A stretch of DNA of 64,000 bases, taken from contig NZ_VIJZ01000009.1 in NCBI RefSeq assembly GCF_006874425.1, forward strand, positions 1-64,000, written 5' to 3'. This document shows positions 1-8,995 of the stretch, one piece after another (positions within the stretch are counted from its first letter, which is position 1; every line of letters starts with the position of its first letter). The notes under the pieces were generated by a model, which was given only the letters and a program-made list of their open reading frames with translations, was not told the DNA's origin and did not search any database. The stretch is from Paenibacillus ottowii. Its GTDB lineage: Bacteria > Bacillota > Bacilli > Paenibacillales > Paenibacillaceae. A program made the position numbers and the translations under genes.

Positions 1-118
1 ACTCACCCGTCCGCCGCTAGGTTGTTTAGAAGCAAGCTTCTAAACAACCCCGCTCGACTTGCATGTATTAGGCACGCCGCCAGCGTTCGTCCTGAGCCAG
101 GATCAAACTCTCCATTAA
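1..118 (-). rRNA. 16S ribosomal RNA, 5' end only (partial)
   Basis: Read on the minus strand, the sequence is the universal start of bacterial 16S rRNA, with AGAGTTTGATCCTGGCTCAG complementary to positions 93-112. It continues through the conserved helix to the V1 hairpin (complement of about 22-50), then runs off the left edge. The V1 loop, two GTTGTTTAGAAG-type arms around GCTT, is of the kind I associate with Paenibacillus polymyxa relatives. The mature 5' end is placed near 118 by analogy. The rest of the operon lies outside the window. Confidence 0.97.
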
Positions 119-219
119 AGACCAACCAAAGTTGGTTTATCGAAAGAGCGATTAGCTCATGTTGAAACTGACGAGATAAAATATCTCATGTTTGATTTTG
201 TGAACAAAATCAATTTACT

Positions 220-246
220 CACTCGTTGTTCAGTTTTCAAAGATCA
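220..246 (-). promoter_or_regulatory. rRNA leader boxA-like antitermination region
   Basis: On the minus strand the leader reads GATCTTTGAAAACTGAACAA, the boxA-type element found ahead of 16S genes in Bacillus relatives, where Nus factors assemble. It lies about 100 nt upstream of the 16S 5' end. Between it and the gene are small hairpins, for example GAGATA/TATCTC near 172-187, probably part of the pre-rRNA processing stem. The role is taken from the family; only the sequence match is seen. Confidence 0.75.
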
Positions 247-301
247 AACCTTTATTATGACTCGCTTTGTTTCACCACCGCGTCTCAGCGGCGACTTAAA
301 T

Positions 302-331
302 AATGTAACATATAATCTCATTTTTCGTCAA
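302..331 (-). promoter_or_regulatory. rrn promoter P2 (proximal), sigma-A type
   Basis: The minus strand carries TTGACG (complement of 326-331), an 18-bp spacer and TACATT (complement of 302-307). It lies in a very AT-rich stretch about 180 nt upstream of the 16S gene. An almost identically built promoter lies 127 bp further upstream, which is the tandem arrangement usual for rRNA operons. Confidence 0.65.
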
Positions 332-428
332 GCATTTTTTTAAACTTTATTCTTTCGCTTGTTGCAACACCTTTTATCCTGCTTTAGACAGTTATAAATT
401 ATTCGTGTTGCTTAATGGGGCGAGTTAT

Positions 429-458
429 AACTTAGCACATATTTTACATACTCGTCAA
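429..458 (-). promoter_or_regulatory. rrn promoter P1 (distal), sigma-A type
   Basis: The minus strand carries TTGACG (complement of 453-458), an 18-bp spacer and TAAGTT (complement of 429-434). The -35 box and spacing match the proximal promoter. The region 459-510 upstream is AT-rich and could act as an UP element. No gene is visible between 119 and 579; the stretch holds only the leader, the two promoters and the ygxA terminator. Confidence 0.6.
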
Positions 459-510
459 GCCAAACTAATAATTTATTTATTTTTATCTCCTGTAAACTCC
501 AAATTCAGGT

Positions 511-553
511 AAGAAAAAAGGAAGAAAGGATCGCGTATATCAACCTTTCTTCC
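511..553 (-). terminator. Rho-independent terminator of ygxA
   Basis: A 10-bp perfect stem, GGAAGAAAGG (520-529) with CCTTTCTTCC (544-553), is followed on the minus strand by a T-rich run (complement of 511-519). It sits about 30 nt past the ygxA stop and insulates it from the rrn promoters. Confidence 0.85.
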
Positions 554-579
554 TGATAAATTAACCTCTTCGACCATCA

Positions 580-1458
580 TCAAAGAAGGGAGTAGCGCAG
601 TTCACGATTTTGTCCGCGATCCCTAAATCCCCCGGCGGCTGATTCTCTAATAAGCGAACGATAAACCAGCTTACGAAGCACGACAGTAAGATCTATTTGT
701 AGATCTTCTAGCTCAGGATGATTCATAAGTTCATCTATTGACCAAGGTTCCCGCCTGCTGCCTAATATACGTAATAGCGGAGAGGAGCACTCCTCCATTT
801 TTGACATGACTGAAAATTCACAGGCAAGCAGTACCAGTTCAACCCGTTGCTCCAGAGTCTCCGTACTTAATGTGAGCTCGTTATATAACTTTTCAACCGT
901 TCGATCCAGCGATTGTACCTGAACCCATAAGTGAACCTTAGGATAAATTCCTCGTTCAATGAGTTCAATAGAAGCCCAATGATCCAGTGCCTTCAATACA
1001 CTTTGATAAGCGTCAATGGTCCGCCCTTCCCGTACTGCTTTCTTACCCTGAACGTAATTGACCAGAAAGCGGGAGAACTCATGAAATCGTTTCTGCTCCC
1101 GCAGTGGATCGTTAAATTCAATAATTTCCTGCCTTAAATGACGAACCCTTTCATCCCGTTCCCAGACCATACGACCTTCTAGCACATAATCTATAATGTT
1201 GGCTTGTTCACCAGCGATAATCCAGCCCTTCAGACATCTGAGCGTTGTGTACAACACTTGGCACTTTAATCCATTAATCAATAAGTGTTGAATAGAACGA
1301 ACTGGTTTCCGGCCTTCTCCAATAATCAGAATGAGTTCATCAAAGTCGTGCAACATCGAACCGTGGAAATACTCTCCCGGCTTTCTGTACGAAATAACAC
1401 CTATTGAATCTTCCTGCAACAATTCATCATGCATCAGGTTTAATTTGGTTAGCTGCAC
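580..1458 (-). CDS. ygxA: YgxA-like nucleotidyltransferase-fold protein
   Basis: A soluble protein of about 292 residues. The N-terminal half resembles a nucleotidyltransferase-like fold, with a D-E-L-I-L-I strand near residue 40; the middle is a helical HEPN-like region; and the C-terminal about 70 residues look like a winged helix. This matches the B. subtilis YgxA family, whose function is unknown. Position also fits: in Bacillus, ygxA lies between perR and an rrn operon, as here. The open frame extends to 1470, but GGAGG sits 5 nt before a GTG at 1458, so that start is preferred. It is monocistronic with its own terminator. Family assignment is fairly sure; activity is not. Confidence 0.8.
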   Translation of the reverse strand: MQLTKLNLMHDELLQEDSIGVISYRKPGEYFHGSMLHDFDELILIIGEGRKPVRSIQHLLINGLKCQVLYTTLRCLKGWIIAGEQANIIDYVLEGRMVWERDERVRHLRQEIIEFNDPLREQKRFHEFSRFLVNYVQGKKAVREGRTIDAYQSVLKALDHWASIELIERGIYPKVHLWVQVQSLDRTVEKLYNELTLSTETLEQRVELVLLACEFSVMSKMEECSSPLLRILGSRREPWSIDELMNHPELEDLQIDLTVVLRKLVYRSLIRESAAGGFRDRGQNRELRYSLL

Positions 1459-1570
1459 TTCACCCTCCATACCTGCAAGGCGGCTATAACCGCTAAATTG
1501 AATTTTGGATACATGTGATCATTTCTACATAAATAAGAAACTTCCTTCTTCAATTGTATAAATTTTTATC

Positions 1571-3289
1571 TTATTTAATTATTTCTTTCAGTGTTATCCA
1601 AGCATTTTTATCTGCAAAACTTCGACTCCACACACCAATTCCGCCTAGATTCAGTGATTTGGCAAGTTCCACTCTTGCCTTCAGGGATACCTGATCCTCT
1701 AACCAAATCTTTTTGACCACACCGTCTTCTGTATACTCGACATAATTCTGACCTTCGGAGGCTCTAAATTTAGGCTTCAACTTAAATTCGGCTATGATAT
1801 CCGCTACTGACTCCATACCAAGTGATTTGGATGTGACCTTAATCTTCCCTTCTTTGGGAGTCTCGGACCAAACGCGGGTATATAACGGTATACCTAAAAT
1901 TACTTTCTGAGGCGGCACTTCGTCTTCCTGAAGAACCCGCTTAATCGACGCTTCTGTCCATGGCAATGAGGCAACGGAACCAGCCTTTGGACTAGCTGCC
2001 CAATGCTCATCATACGCCATTACCATGAGATAATCAGTGATCGCGCCTAGTGATTTTCGATCCAAGAAGGCAGACCACATCTCACTTTGAGATTTAGGCG
2101 TAACATCAATCGATAATATCAAATCATGTGCCCGAGCCATCGGTTTAAGTTCTCGCAAAAACTGGGTGACATTGGGACCATCCTTTGTATGAACATTTTC
2201 AAAGTCAATATTAATACCGTCCAGATCATTTTCTAGGGCAAGTGAAATCATTTGATCTACAATCGACTTTCGGCGTTCAAAGGTAGATAATGCCTCGGTT
2301 GTTATTTCGGGGTTAAAGCTGTTGCTCAACAAGCCCCATACCTCCATCCCCTTGCGATGTGCCCAGCTGACATATGCAGGGTCCGCCTTGCTTTCTACAG
2401 TGCCCTCATCATCAACGACGCTAAACCATGTAGGACTTACCACATTTACGCCAGGCATAGGATCAAATTTGGAAGGATCAGGCTTACGATTATAGACAGC
2501 TTCCCAAGCGAGATTCACGGGTCTACCCTCCCAATGCTTCTCCGAGATGGACAATTCGTCCTTAACCGAAGGTATCGCAAGCTCTTCTCCTTCAGAGATA
2601 CAGTCTGACTTAATGTATCCTGCATAGCCATTGTCTAACTGCACAAAATACCAATCGCCCTGTTGGGACCAGATACGTACTTTTGTCTGCTGAGATACAT
2701 CGGTCAAAATAAAAGATAGGCTAGAGGCTTCTTTACGCAAAGCAATTCTAGCATCCTGTTCCCCATCTTTCTTTTCTACACTACCTAGCCTGACCTTCTC
2801 TCCAGCTTTCATTAAAATAACGGCACCTGTCACAGGATCTTCGTGTATGGATATACCATACACTTCACGTACAGCCTCTATGGGGATATACACCTCTCCA
2901 CCGATGATCTGAGGGGCGGCGCTAAGCACATATGCTTTACCATTCAGTTCTCCTTGTGTCTGTGAAACGTTCATATGGAGCAAGCTTTGCCTCGTTGCCA
3001 TAATGACGGTTTGGCTGTCATCCTCATAACGAATTGTAGGGTCAATTTGACCTTGTATCAATTTAAGCGGCATCAACATGTTTTTGCCGGAGCTTTGAGC
3101 TTCATATCCGGTTAACTTGCCCTTCATAAAAATAGGTCGGACACTCCCCTGCCAATCCGGTTTCTCGTGAAGAGGATTACCATACCATACGACAGTAATA
3201 GCGCATATAATCGCTGCGAATAATAGCAGGCTTGCCGCTCCTTTGAATCGAGAACGTTTACGGCGGCGTCTGGAATGAATTCTGGCCAA
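1571..3289 (-). CDS. Membrane-anchored GH18-family glycosidase with stalk and SH3 domains
   Basis: A protein of about 572 residues. In order: a basic N-terminus (RRRRKRSR) and one transmembrane helix (about 18-35); a copper-amine-oxidase-N-like stalk domain (about 80-165); an SH3b domain (about 190-240); and a GH18 TIM barrel (about 260-570). The barrel carries LDGINIDFEN, the DxxDxDxE signature with its catalytic glutamate. Similar Bacillus proteins act on peptidoglycan or chitin-type GlcNAc chains, some during spore germination. The start is a TTG at 3289 with GGAGG 7 nt upstream; the longer frame to 3400 lacks a ribosome site. The substrate is unknown, but an extracytoplasmic peptidoglycan role is the best guess. 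Confidence 0.85.
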   Translation of the reverse strand: MARIHSRRRRKRSRFKGAASLLLFAAIICAITVVWYGNPLHEKPDWQGSVRPIFMKGKLTGYEAQSSGKNMLMPLKLIQGQIDPTIRYEDDSQTVIMATRQSLLHMNVSQTQGELNGKAYVLSAAPQIIGGEVYIPIEAVREVYGISIHEDPVTGAVILMKAGEKVRLGSVEKKDGEQDARIALRKEASSLSFILTDVSQQTKVRIWSQQGDWYFVQLDNGYAGYIKSDCISEGEELAIPSVKDELSISEKHWEGRPVNLAWEAVYNRKPDPSKFDPMPGVNVVSPTWFSVVDDEGTVESKADPAYVSWAHRKGMEVWGLLSNSFNPEITTEALSTFERRKSIVDQMISLALENDLDGINIDFENVHTKDGPNVTQFLRELKPMARAHDLILSIDVTPKSQSEMWSAFLDRKSLGAITDYLMVMAYDEHWAASPKAGSVASLPWTEASIKRVLQEDEVPPQKVILGIPLYTRVWSETPKEGKIKVTSKSLGMESVADIIAEFKLKPKFRASEGQNYVEYTEDGVVKKIWLEDQVSLKARVELAKSLNLGGIGVWSRSFADKNAWITLKEIIK

Positions 3290-3475
3290 TATTGAACCTC
3301 CATTGTAAGAAATTTTGATTTCTGTATTTTGTGACTTCAGCAGATGACTTGAAACAAAAAAACAAAGTGATTTAAACAAAAAAACGCGGTAAATCCCCAC
3401 TTATGGGGAATTCCTCACGTTTCCAATCCATTACAATATATACATACGCCACAAAAACTTCTATTCCTTGTTTCG

Positions 3476-3907
3476 TTACGATTGTTTGTTACTACAAGCT
3501 TTGCATACTCCGTGTAACTCCATACGATGTCCATGTACCTCGAAGCCTGTTTCCAACGCAGCATGGCGTTCCACATCTGCCAAATACGGATAACTGAAAT
3601 CTTCAATTTTTCCGCATTTTTCACAAATGATGTGATAGTGCTCCGAAATATTGGCATCATATCGACTGGCGTTATCTCCATAGGTCAACTCATGTACCAT
3701 ACCCGCTTCTATAAACATCTTTAAGTTATTATAAACCGTAGCCACACTCATACTTGGAAACTTGGACTCAAGCGCACGATATATTTCATCTGCAGTCGGA
3801 TGCCCCATAGATTCCATTAAATAGTTTAATATGGCATGGCGCTGGGGTGTTATGCGTACACCTGTCTTCTTCAGAAGTTCCAAAGCATGCTGGACGCGTG
3901 CTGCCAT
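3476..3907 (-). CDS. perR: Peroxide-responsive Fur-family repressor PerR
   Basis: A 143-residue Fur-family regulator. An N-terminal winged helix (about 15-80, with SVATVYNNLK as recognition helix) is followed by a dimerisation domain. Structural zinc is held by two CxxC pairs (CEKC and the terminal CKAC). The regulatory site residues of PerR are present: aspartate in SRYDAN, two histidines in EHYHII, and aspartate in IEDF. The aspartate in the first motif argues for PerR over Fur or Zur. In Bacillus, PerR uses iron-catalysed histidine oxidation to sense H2O2 and controls katA, ahpCF, mrgA and fur. Its neighbourhood near ygxA and rrn is the same as in Bacillus. Confidence 0.9.
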   Translation of the reverse strand: MAARVQHALELLKKTGVRITPQRHAILNYLMESMGHPTADEIYRALESKFPSMSVATVYNNLKMFIEAGMVHELTYGDNASRYDANISEHYHIICEKCGKIEDFSYPYLADVERHAALETGFEVHGHRMELHGVCKACSNKQS

Positions 3908-3992
3908 ATATGTCCACCGCCTTATCCCTTACTTGCAATCCTATCAAAAATTACCACACATCTATTTACAATTTACTTCTATAGCTACTCAC

Positions 3993-4022
3993 ATTGTACG
4001 GTCTACTCAAGATTCTTGTCAA
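3993..4022 (-). promoter_or_regulatory. perR promoter
   Basis: Minus strand TTGACA (complement of 4017-4022), 18-bp spacer, TACAAT (complement of 3993-3998). The -35 box overlaps the last codons of the upstream gene. I saw no convincing PerR box, so autoregulation is not shown. Confidence 0.7.
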
Positions 4023-5422
4023 CGCGACGCATTGTCGCCGGATGTTCCTATAGGAGTATCTGTCATTGGAGCTTCTCGTTCATCCAGAGAGTTTCCAGAG
4101 GTATCGGGTGCAGTCGATTCCCCGGAATCATTCAAGTCGGGTAACGACGGTATCAGTAACTTTTTGATGGTTAAATTGCTATTCCCTTCTACGTTGATCA
4201 CATATTTGCCATCCCCGTTTTGGCCTGAAATACTTTTACTGTCTATTTTAAATGGAAAATCGGACTGAAGATTACCATAACTGCTTGAACCCTCTAGCTG
4301 AAAATCTCCATTCGACGGAAGATCCAATACGATATCACCGACAGCACTGTATATTTTCCAGTCCCCTCCTACCTGCTCGCTATGCACTTTGATTGCACCG
4401 TTAAGTGAACTTGCATTCAGTTTGGCTTTAGAATTCAGTATATTCATGTCACCATTCTGAGTATCTGCAGTGATATCCCCTTCCGAGCGAGCAACCTGGA
4501 TGTTACCTACCATGGTGTGTAATGACACGGCTCCCTCAATATCCCCTGCCTGCATATCACCACGGTTCGTGCGCACATCCACATCTCCGGTAATCCGATA
4601 CAATCTAATCTGACCGTTCAGAGTGACTCCTTTGACATTGCCAATAGCATCATTAACTATGAGATTCCCATTGCCGCTCTCAAGCCGGATACTGTCGATA
4701 GCGTCAATTCCATTCAAGGTAATATTCCCATTGGAGGTTCTAATCTGCATATTGAATCGCCGGTCCTCCGGCACGGTGATCAGCATGTTCATACGAGGCT
4801 GACGTTTACTTGATGCTCCGTATGACTGTGCCTCCGGACGAATCTGAATGGTCTTCCCGTCGGTAGAGGTCAGTGAAGAAGCTTGAGCAATCTTGTCCGC
4901 CTCGGCCGCAGGCGCTTGATCCACCCATAGAGTCCCACGCACCTCTATATTGGACACAGGTCGTCTGATCAGTGTTATATCTCCATTCACCGAATCAACT
5001 ACCACATCGGACGTCTGCATCGTTACAGGTATGAGCACACCGCCCATATCATACCGATTCTCTTTAGCCTGGCTAAAATCCATAGAGGCCGATGTCAGAT
5101 TGAGACTAACCCGGTTCCACAGATACATATAATGGTTTTGCTGAGTCACGATAAAAACCGAGGCAGTCACTACCAAAGCGGACAGAATTCCCTTAAGGTC
5201 AGGCCTAAAACGTCGTCCATTGTCAGGCTTGCCTTCCTTGCGATAGTACACGCCAAAAAAAATCAGATACTCCAGTCCCCACAGCACAAAGATTACAGGC
5301 CACCACACAAGGAGCTGAAGCATATATTCAGTGTTCTGAAGCACATCTACAATCAGCAAAATGCCTACAGCCATCAACAAAAGCGAAGCGGTGTAGCGGC
5401 CGACTCTTATTTTGCGGTGCAC
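4019..5422 (-). CDS. DUF4097-type beta-repeat membrane protein
   Basis: A 467-residue protein. The N-terminus has two close membrane helices (about 12-28 and 38-57) of LiaI/DUF5668 type, then a third near 78-95. Residues about 130-430 are repeated short beta-strands with a recurrent 'NGDI/NGNI' turn (for example DSVNGDITL, SGNGNLIV, TQNGDMNI), the signature of the DUF4097 beta-helix family. A Ser/Asp-rich tail follows. Such proteins are envelope-associated and often accompany cell-envelope stress regulators; no enzymatic role is established. The start is a GTG with AGAGGGTGA upstream, only 7 nt after the preceding gene, so the two are co-transcribed. Confidence 0.75.
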   Translation of the reverse strand: MHRKIRVGRYTASLLLMAVGILLIVDVLQNTEYMLQLLVWWPVIFVLWGLEYLIFFGVYYRKEGKPDNGRRFRPDLKGILSALVVTASVFIVTQQNHYMYLWNRVSLNLTSASMDFSQAKENRYDMGGVLIPVTMQTSDVVVDSVNGDITLIRRPVSNIEVRGTLWVDQAPAAEADKIAQASSLTSTDGKTIQIRPEAQSYGASSKRQPRMNMLITVPEDRRFNMQIRTSNGNITLNGIDAIDSIRLESGNGNLIVNDAIGNVKGVTLNGQIRLYRITGDVDVRTNRGDMQAGDIEGAVSLHTMVGNIQVARSEGDITADTQNGDMNILNSKAKLNASSLNGAIKVHSEQVGGDWKIYSAVGDIVLDLPSNGDFQLEGSSSYGNLQSDFPFKIDSKSISGQNGDGKYVINVEGNSNLTIKKLLIPSLPDLNDSGESTAPDTSGNSLDEREAPMTDTPIGTSGDNASR

Positions 5423-5429
5423 GCCTGCT

Positions 5430-6050
5430 TCACCCTCTTTCTTTCAACTTTTTACGTCTAAAGGACAATAAGGCTTCCCTTAGAAAAAGGAATAAACCGA
5501 TCATCATTAATATAATGGCCAGCGTCAAAAATCCGTAATCTTCAAAGAAAATGCTTAACCAGCGAGGTTTCATGCGGAACAGAATCATAAGTCCTCCACC
5601 TGCTACCAATAGCACGGCAAAGGCAAAACCTCTTTCCCATGCATAAAAAGGACTGCTTTGCTGACCTCTAGCATCCATTCGTGCATATTGATCTGGCTTA
5701 CGCCGATAACGAACCATGTAATCTGCTGACTGTAAGACATCGTATACATTATAAAAATATAGAACGGGTATAAACAATCCAAGCAAAATAAGCAGCGGGA
5801 TGTTAATCCTTAGTCCATCTGAGGAAACATACAACATCGCAAAAATATCTAGCAGGAGCAATACAATAAATGTAAGTCCCCTAATAAACAGTCCTAAAAA
5901 AAGATGTCCCATTCCTGGTATTATAGCTGCCATGATAATAGCAATTACTTTGCGAAATTTAGCGTATTGCAGACGCCCCCGCCGTTCCTGTCTATAGGGC
6001 TGTTCAGCCTGTTTAGACTGTTCAGACGGTAACGGTTGTTCCGAGTTCAT
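5430..6050 (-). CDS. Polytopic membrane protein, unknown function
   Basis: About 206 residues. A charged, glutamine-rich N-terminus (1-35) is followed by about five hydrophobic helices: around 38-60, 62-80, 86-105, 140-160 and 170-190. It ends in a basic FRRKKLKERG tail. No catalytic motif is seen. The start at 6050 follows GGGGAGGATGGC; the longer frame to 6119 is unlikely. It is tightly coupled to the downstream DUF4097 protein, suggesting a two-gene envelope unit. I do not recognise a named family. Confidence 0.7.
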   Translation of the reverse strand: MNSEQPLPSEQSKQAEQPYRQERRGRLQYAKFRKVIAIIMAAIIPGMGHLFLGLFIRGLTFIVLLLLDIFAMLYVSSDGLRINIPLLILLGLFIPVLYFYNVYDVLQSADYMVRYRRKPDQYARMDARGQQSSPFYAWERGFAFAVLLVAGGGLMILFRMKPRWLSIFFEDYGFLTLAIILMMIGLFLFLREALLSFRRKKLKERG

Positions 6051-6156
6051 GCCATCCTCCCCTTTGAATTCCATACGCAACTCTGCTGAAAATACTTTGA
6101 TGGTTACATAGTACCCCAATCAGATTTGATAGTAACTGTAAAAAACAGGAATATGA

Positions 6157-6870
6157 TCACTCAACGGAGACTGCAGCTATATCTTCCCATTGTCGTAAAT
6201 CAGCTGCAATACGTACCGGATTAAATTCATTTCGGGCCAGAACCTCAAGGGAAACCTCCATACTCTGCCGATCCGGATGCAATTCATGAAACGGAACATT
6301 TTCATGCTCTTTAATCATGATTTTGCGTATTTCTATCTTTTCTTGCTCTAAATAAGTCGAAATTTGCTCTAGCAATCCGTGTGAAGACAATCCGTACAGT
6401 GTAATAAGATGACGCTTCCGTCCACGCATATACCGAAGTTCTAATTTGTTGAACACCCACAAATTTAAAAATACGAGCACAGTTGCCGCTATAGAGGGGA
6501 AGTAGAAGCCTGCTCCGACCCCAAGGCCAATGGCAGCTACGACCCAAATGGAAGCCGCCGTCGTCAGTCCAGTAATGGATTTACCCGTGAACATAATCGT
6601 ACCTGCCCCCAAAAAGCCTACACCAGTAATCACCGCCGTAGCCAAGCGTGCTGGATCTATACGCACATTAGCTTCTTTAATAAAATCAGCAAAGCCGTAA
6701 ATGGACAGTAGCATAATCAGCGTCGAACCAAGACTGACCATAATGTGAGTTCGTAAACCAGCAGCGTGATTGGAACGTTCGCGCTCAAAGCCAATGAACC
6801 CACCGAGAAGCATGGACAGTAATAGCCGTAAAATGATATGTGAATCGTCTATAATCCACGGATTATTCAT
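6157..6870 (-). CDS. MgtC/SapB-family membrane protein
   Basis: About 237 residues. An N-terminal domain with four or five membrane helices (about 10-145) carries the family signature: GGFIGFERERSNHAAGLRTH, then GFLGAGTI and TTAASIWVVAAIG. A cytoplasmic ACT-like C-terminus (about 150-235) follows. MgtC proteins support growth at low magnesium and inhibit F1Fo ATP synthase in Salmonella; in Firmicutes the role is less clear. The start is set by GGGAGGAGG 9 nt before ATG at 6870. The GNAT gene upstream is 58 nt away, so read-through is possible. Confidence 0.9.
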   Translation of the reverse strand: MNNPWIIDDSHIILRLLLSMLLGGFIGFERERSNHAAGLRTHIMVSLGSTLIMLLSIYGFADFIKEANVRIDPARLATAVITGVGFLGAGTIMFTGKSITGLTTAASIWVVAAIGLGVGAGFYFPSIAATVLVFLNLWVFNKLELRYMRGRKRHLITLYGLSSHGLLEQISTYLEQEKIEIRKIMIKEHENVPFHELHPDRQSMEVSLEVLARNEFNPVRIAADLRQWEDIAAVSVE

Positions 6871-6928
6871 TCGAGTCCTCCTCCCGGTTGTGGTCATATT
6901 TCCCTGTCCGGGCACGCGGTTGTGAGTA

Positions 6929-7390
6929 TTATTCCACGTTATGCAAATGGAAGGTGGTTAATTCCACGCCTGGGGCCACCTCTGCCGCGGAAACGGGACG
7001 AAAACCATGCTTTCGATAAAGTGCCACCGCTGGCGTGTTTAAAGTTCCTGTAGTGACAATAAACAGGGGGACACTCTGATATTTATTCAAAACATGCTTC
7101 ATTAAGGAATCCGCAATTCCTTGGCGAAAATGATCTGGATGAACCATCATACGTGTAAGGGTAAGCGATCCGGACGACTCAGACTGCACTGCCAGCGCCC
7201 CTAATAGTTCACCATCCTCCAGCCACCCGTAAAAAGACTCTCCGCAGCTTCTCAGCGTTTCCAATGTATCCATCAGCGGAGGAATCTCATTAAACCCGAT
7301 CAACTCAGCTTCCAGTCTATAGGCGACGTGTTGAAGACGCCAGATCTGACTGACAATATCATCATCTTCCAATGAACATAGGGTAACCAT
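6929..7390 (-). CDS. GNAT-family N-acetyltransferase
   Basis: About 153 residues. The acetyl-CoA-binding loop is visible as HPDHFRQGIADSLMKH (the R/Q-x-x-G-x-A/G motif), preceded by TLTRMMV (beta-4) and followed by ALYRKHGFRPV, the usual end of the fold. The acceptor cannot be predicted. The start at 7390 is supported by AGGAGG 9 nt upstream; the longer frame to 7420 has none. Confidence 0.85.
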   Translation of the reverse strand: MVTLCSLEDDDIVSQIWRLQHVAYRLEAELIGFNEIPPLMDTLETLRSCGESFYGWLEDGELLGALAVQSESSGSLTLTRMMVHPDHFRQGIADSLMKHVLNKYQSVPLFIVTTGTLNTPAVALYRKHGFRPVSAAEVAPGVELTTFHLHNVE

Positions 7391-7475
7391 GCCGTTTGCC
7401 CTCCTAAGGAAACTCATCATATGTCAACACGCTTCTAATACCTGTTTGATGTCCATGCGTTGCTTTGCACCTATG

Positions 7476-7507
7476 CAAAAGGGGCCTGTCCCTAAAAGAC
7501 AAGCCCC
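7476..7507 (-). terminator. Terminator of the gatCAB operon
   Basis: Minus strand GGGGCTTGTC (complement of 7498-7507) pairs with GACAGGCCCC (complement of 7481-7490) with one wobble. TTTT follows (complement of 7477-7480). Confidence 0.85.
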
Positions 7508-7523
7508 TGTCATAACTATGCCA

Positions 7524-8969
7524 TTAACGATTCAGCACTTCTGTCAGCAACTTATTAGCGAGGGCAGGGTTAGCTTTGCCCTTGCTCTCCTTCATCACTT
7601 GACCGACCAAGAAGCCGATGGCCTTTTGCTTGCCAGCTTTGTAATCCTCGACCGATTGCGGGTTGGCTGCTACAACTTGTTCGACAATTGTCAGAATTGC
7701 ACCCTCATCACTGATTTGCACAAGCCCTTTTTCTTCAACAATTTGCTGTGGCAGTTTATCACTTTCCAGCATTTCCTTGAAGACTGTTTTGGCAATTTTA
7801 CTATTGATCGTCCCTTTTTCCAGTAGACCGATCATTTCACCCAAGCCTCGACCTGTCAATTTAACCTGTGACAGTTCGACACCGGCACTGTTTAAATAAC
7901 CGAGTAAATCCCCCATAATCCAGTTGGATACTGCTTTGGCATCCTTGGTGTACTGGAGACTATCCTCAAACAAATCAGCCAGTGGCTTGGAGGACGTAAT
8001 GACCTGTGCATCATACTCAGGCAATCCATATTCCGAAGTATAACGCGCTTTACGTTGGTCAGGCAATTCAGGAATTGAAGCACGGATACGCTCTTTCCAC
8101 TCCTCGTCAATATGCAGTGTAACGAGATCCGGATCCGGGAAATAACGGTAGTCGTGCGCCTGCTCCTTACCACGCATGGACAAGGTCTTACCCTGCGCCT
8201 CATCCCAGCGCCGTGTCTCCTGTACGATTGTTCCGCCTTCTTCCAGCGTCTGTTCTTGCCGGAACTGCTCATATTCCAATCCGCGCTGTACGCCACGGAA
8301 GGAGTTCATGTTTTTCAGTTCTGCTTTGGTTCCCAGCTCTTTTTGTCCGCGCGGACGAAGGCTGATATTCGCATCACAACGAAGCGATCCTTCCTCCATC
8401 TTCACATCGGATACGTCGCAATACTGCATAATGGCACGTATTTTTTCCAGATAAGCCTTGGCTTCTTCCGGCGAAGATATATCTGGTTCCGAAACAATCT
8501 CCACCAATGGTGTGCCGACCCGGTTAAAATCAACCAATGACGCATAGCCACCATCAACATGGGTTAATTTCCCTGCATCCTCTTCCAGATGCAACCGGGT
8601 AATACCGATACGCTTGGTTTCACCGTTCACTTCAATATCAATCCAGCCGTTCTCGCCAATCGGTTGATCATATTGCGAGATTTGGTAAGCCTTCGGTGAA
8701 TCGGGGTAAAAATAGTTTTTGCGGTCAAACTTGCTCACATCAGCGATGGTGCAATTGAGCGCCATTGCTGCTTTCATCGCATAATCAACGGCTTGACGAT
8801 TCAATACTGGCAATACCCCCGGATGTCCGAGACAAACCGGACATGTATGAGAGTTTGGCGGCGCTCCGAAGGATGTCGAGCATCCGCAAAATATTTTGGA
8901 CTTCGTATGCAGTTCCACATGGACTTCAAGTCCGATGACCGTCTCATACTTCGATGTAGTTGTAGACAT
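7524..8969 (-). CDS. gatB: Asp-tRNA(Asn)/Glu-tRNA(Gln) amidotransferase subunit B
   Basis: 481 residues, the usual length. The N-terminus has the family signature [10 protein letters not shown] and the zinc cysteines of FCGC...CPVCLGHPG. Next comes the catalytic cradle ([28 protein letters not shown]), and a helical C-terminal tRNA-binding YqeY-like domain (about 330-480). GatB phosphorylates the mischarged Glu or Asp and receives ammonia from GatA. Third gene of gatCAB; ATG follows AAAGGAGGGAACC. Confidence 0.97.
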   Translation of the reverse strand: MSTTTSKYETVIGLEVHVELHTKSKIFCGCSTSFGAPPNSHTCPVCLGHPGVLPVLNRQAVDYAMKAAMALNCTIADVSKFDRKNYFYPDSPKAYQISQYDQPIGENGWIDIEVNGETKRIGITRLHLEEDAGKLTHVDGGYASLVDFNRVGTPLVEIVSEPDISSPEEAKAYLEKIRAIMQYCDVSDVKMEEGSLRCDANISLRPRGQKELGTKAELKNMNSFRGVQRGLEYEQFRQEQTLEEGGTIVQETRRWDEAQGKTLSMRGKEQAHDYRYFPDPDLVTLHIDEEWKERIRASIPELPDQRKARYTSEYGLPEYDAQVITSSKPLADLFEDSLQYTKDAKAVSNWIMGDLLGYLNSAGVELSQVKLTGRGLGEMIGLLEKGTINSKIAKTVFKEMLESDKLPQQIVEEKGLVQISDEGAILTIVEQVVAANPQSVEDYKAGKQKAIGFLVGQVMKESKGKANPALANKLLTEVLNR

Positions 8970-8995
8970 GAATAGGTTCCCTCCTTTTTGGCAAA

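Noticed and set aside
3908..4018. PerR box in the perR promoter
   Set aside because: Nothing close to TTATAATNATTATAA; the best 15-mer around 3965-3980 matches poorly.
8112..8540. Plus-strand ORF opposite gatB
   Set aside because: Antisense to a universally conserved gene and without translation signals.
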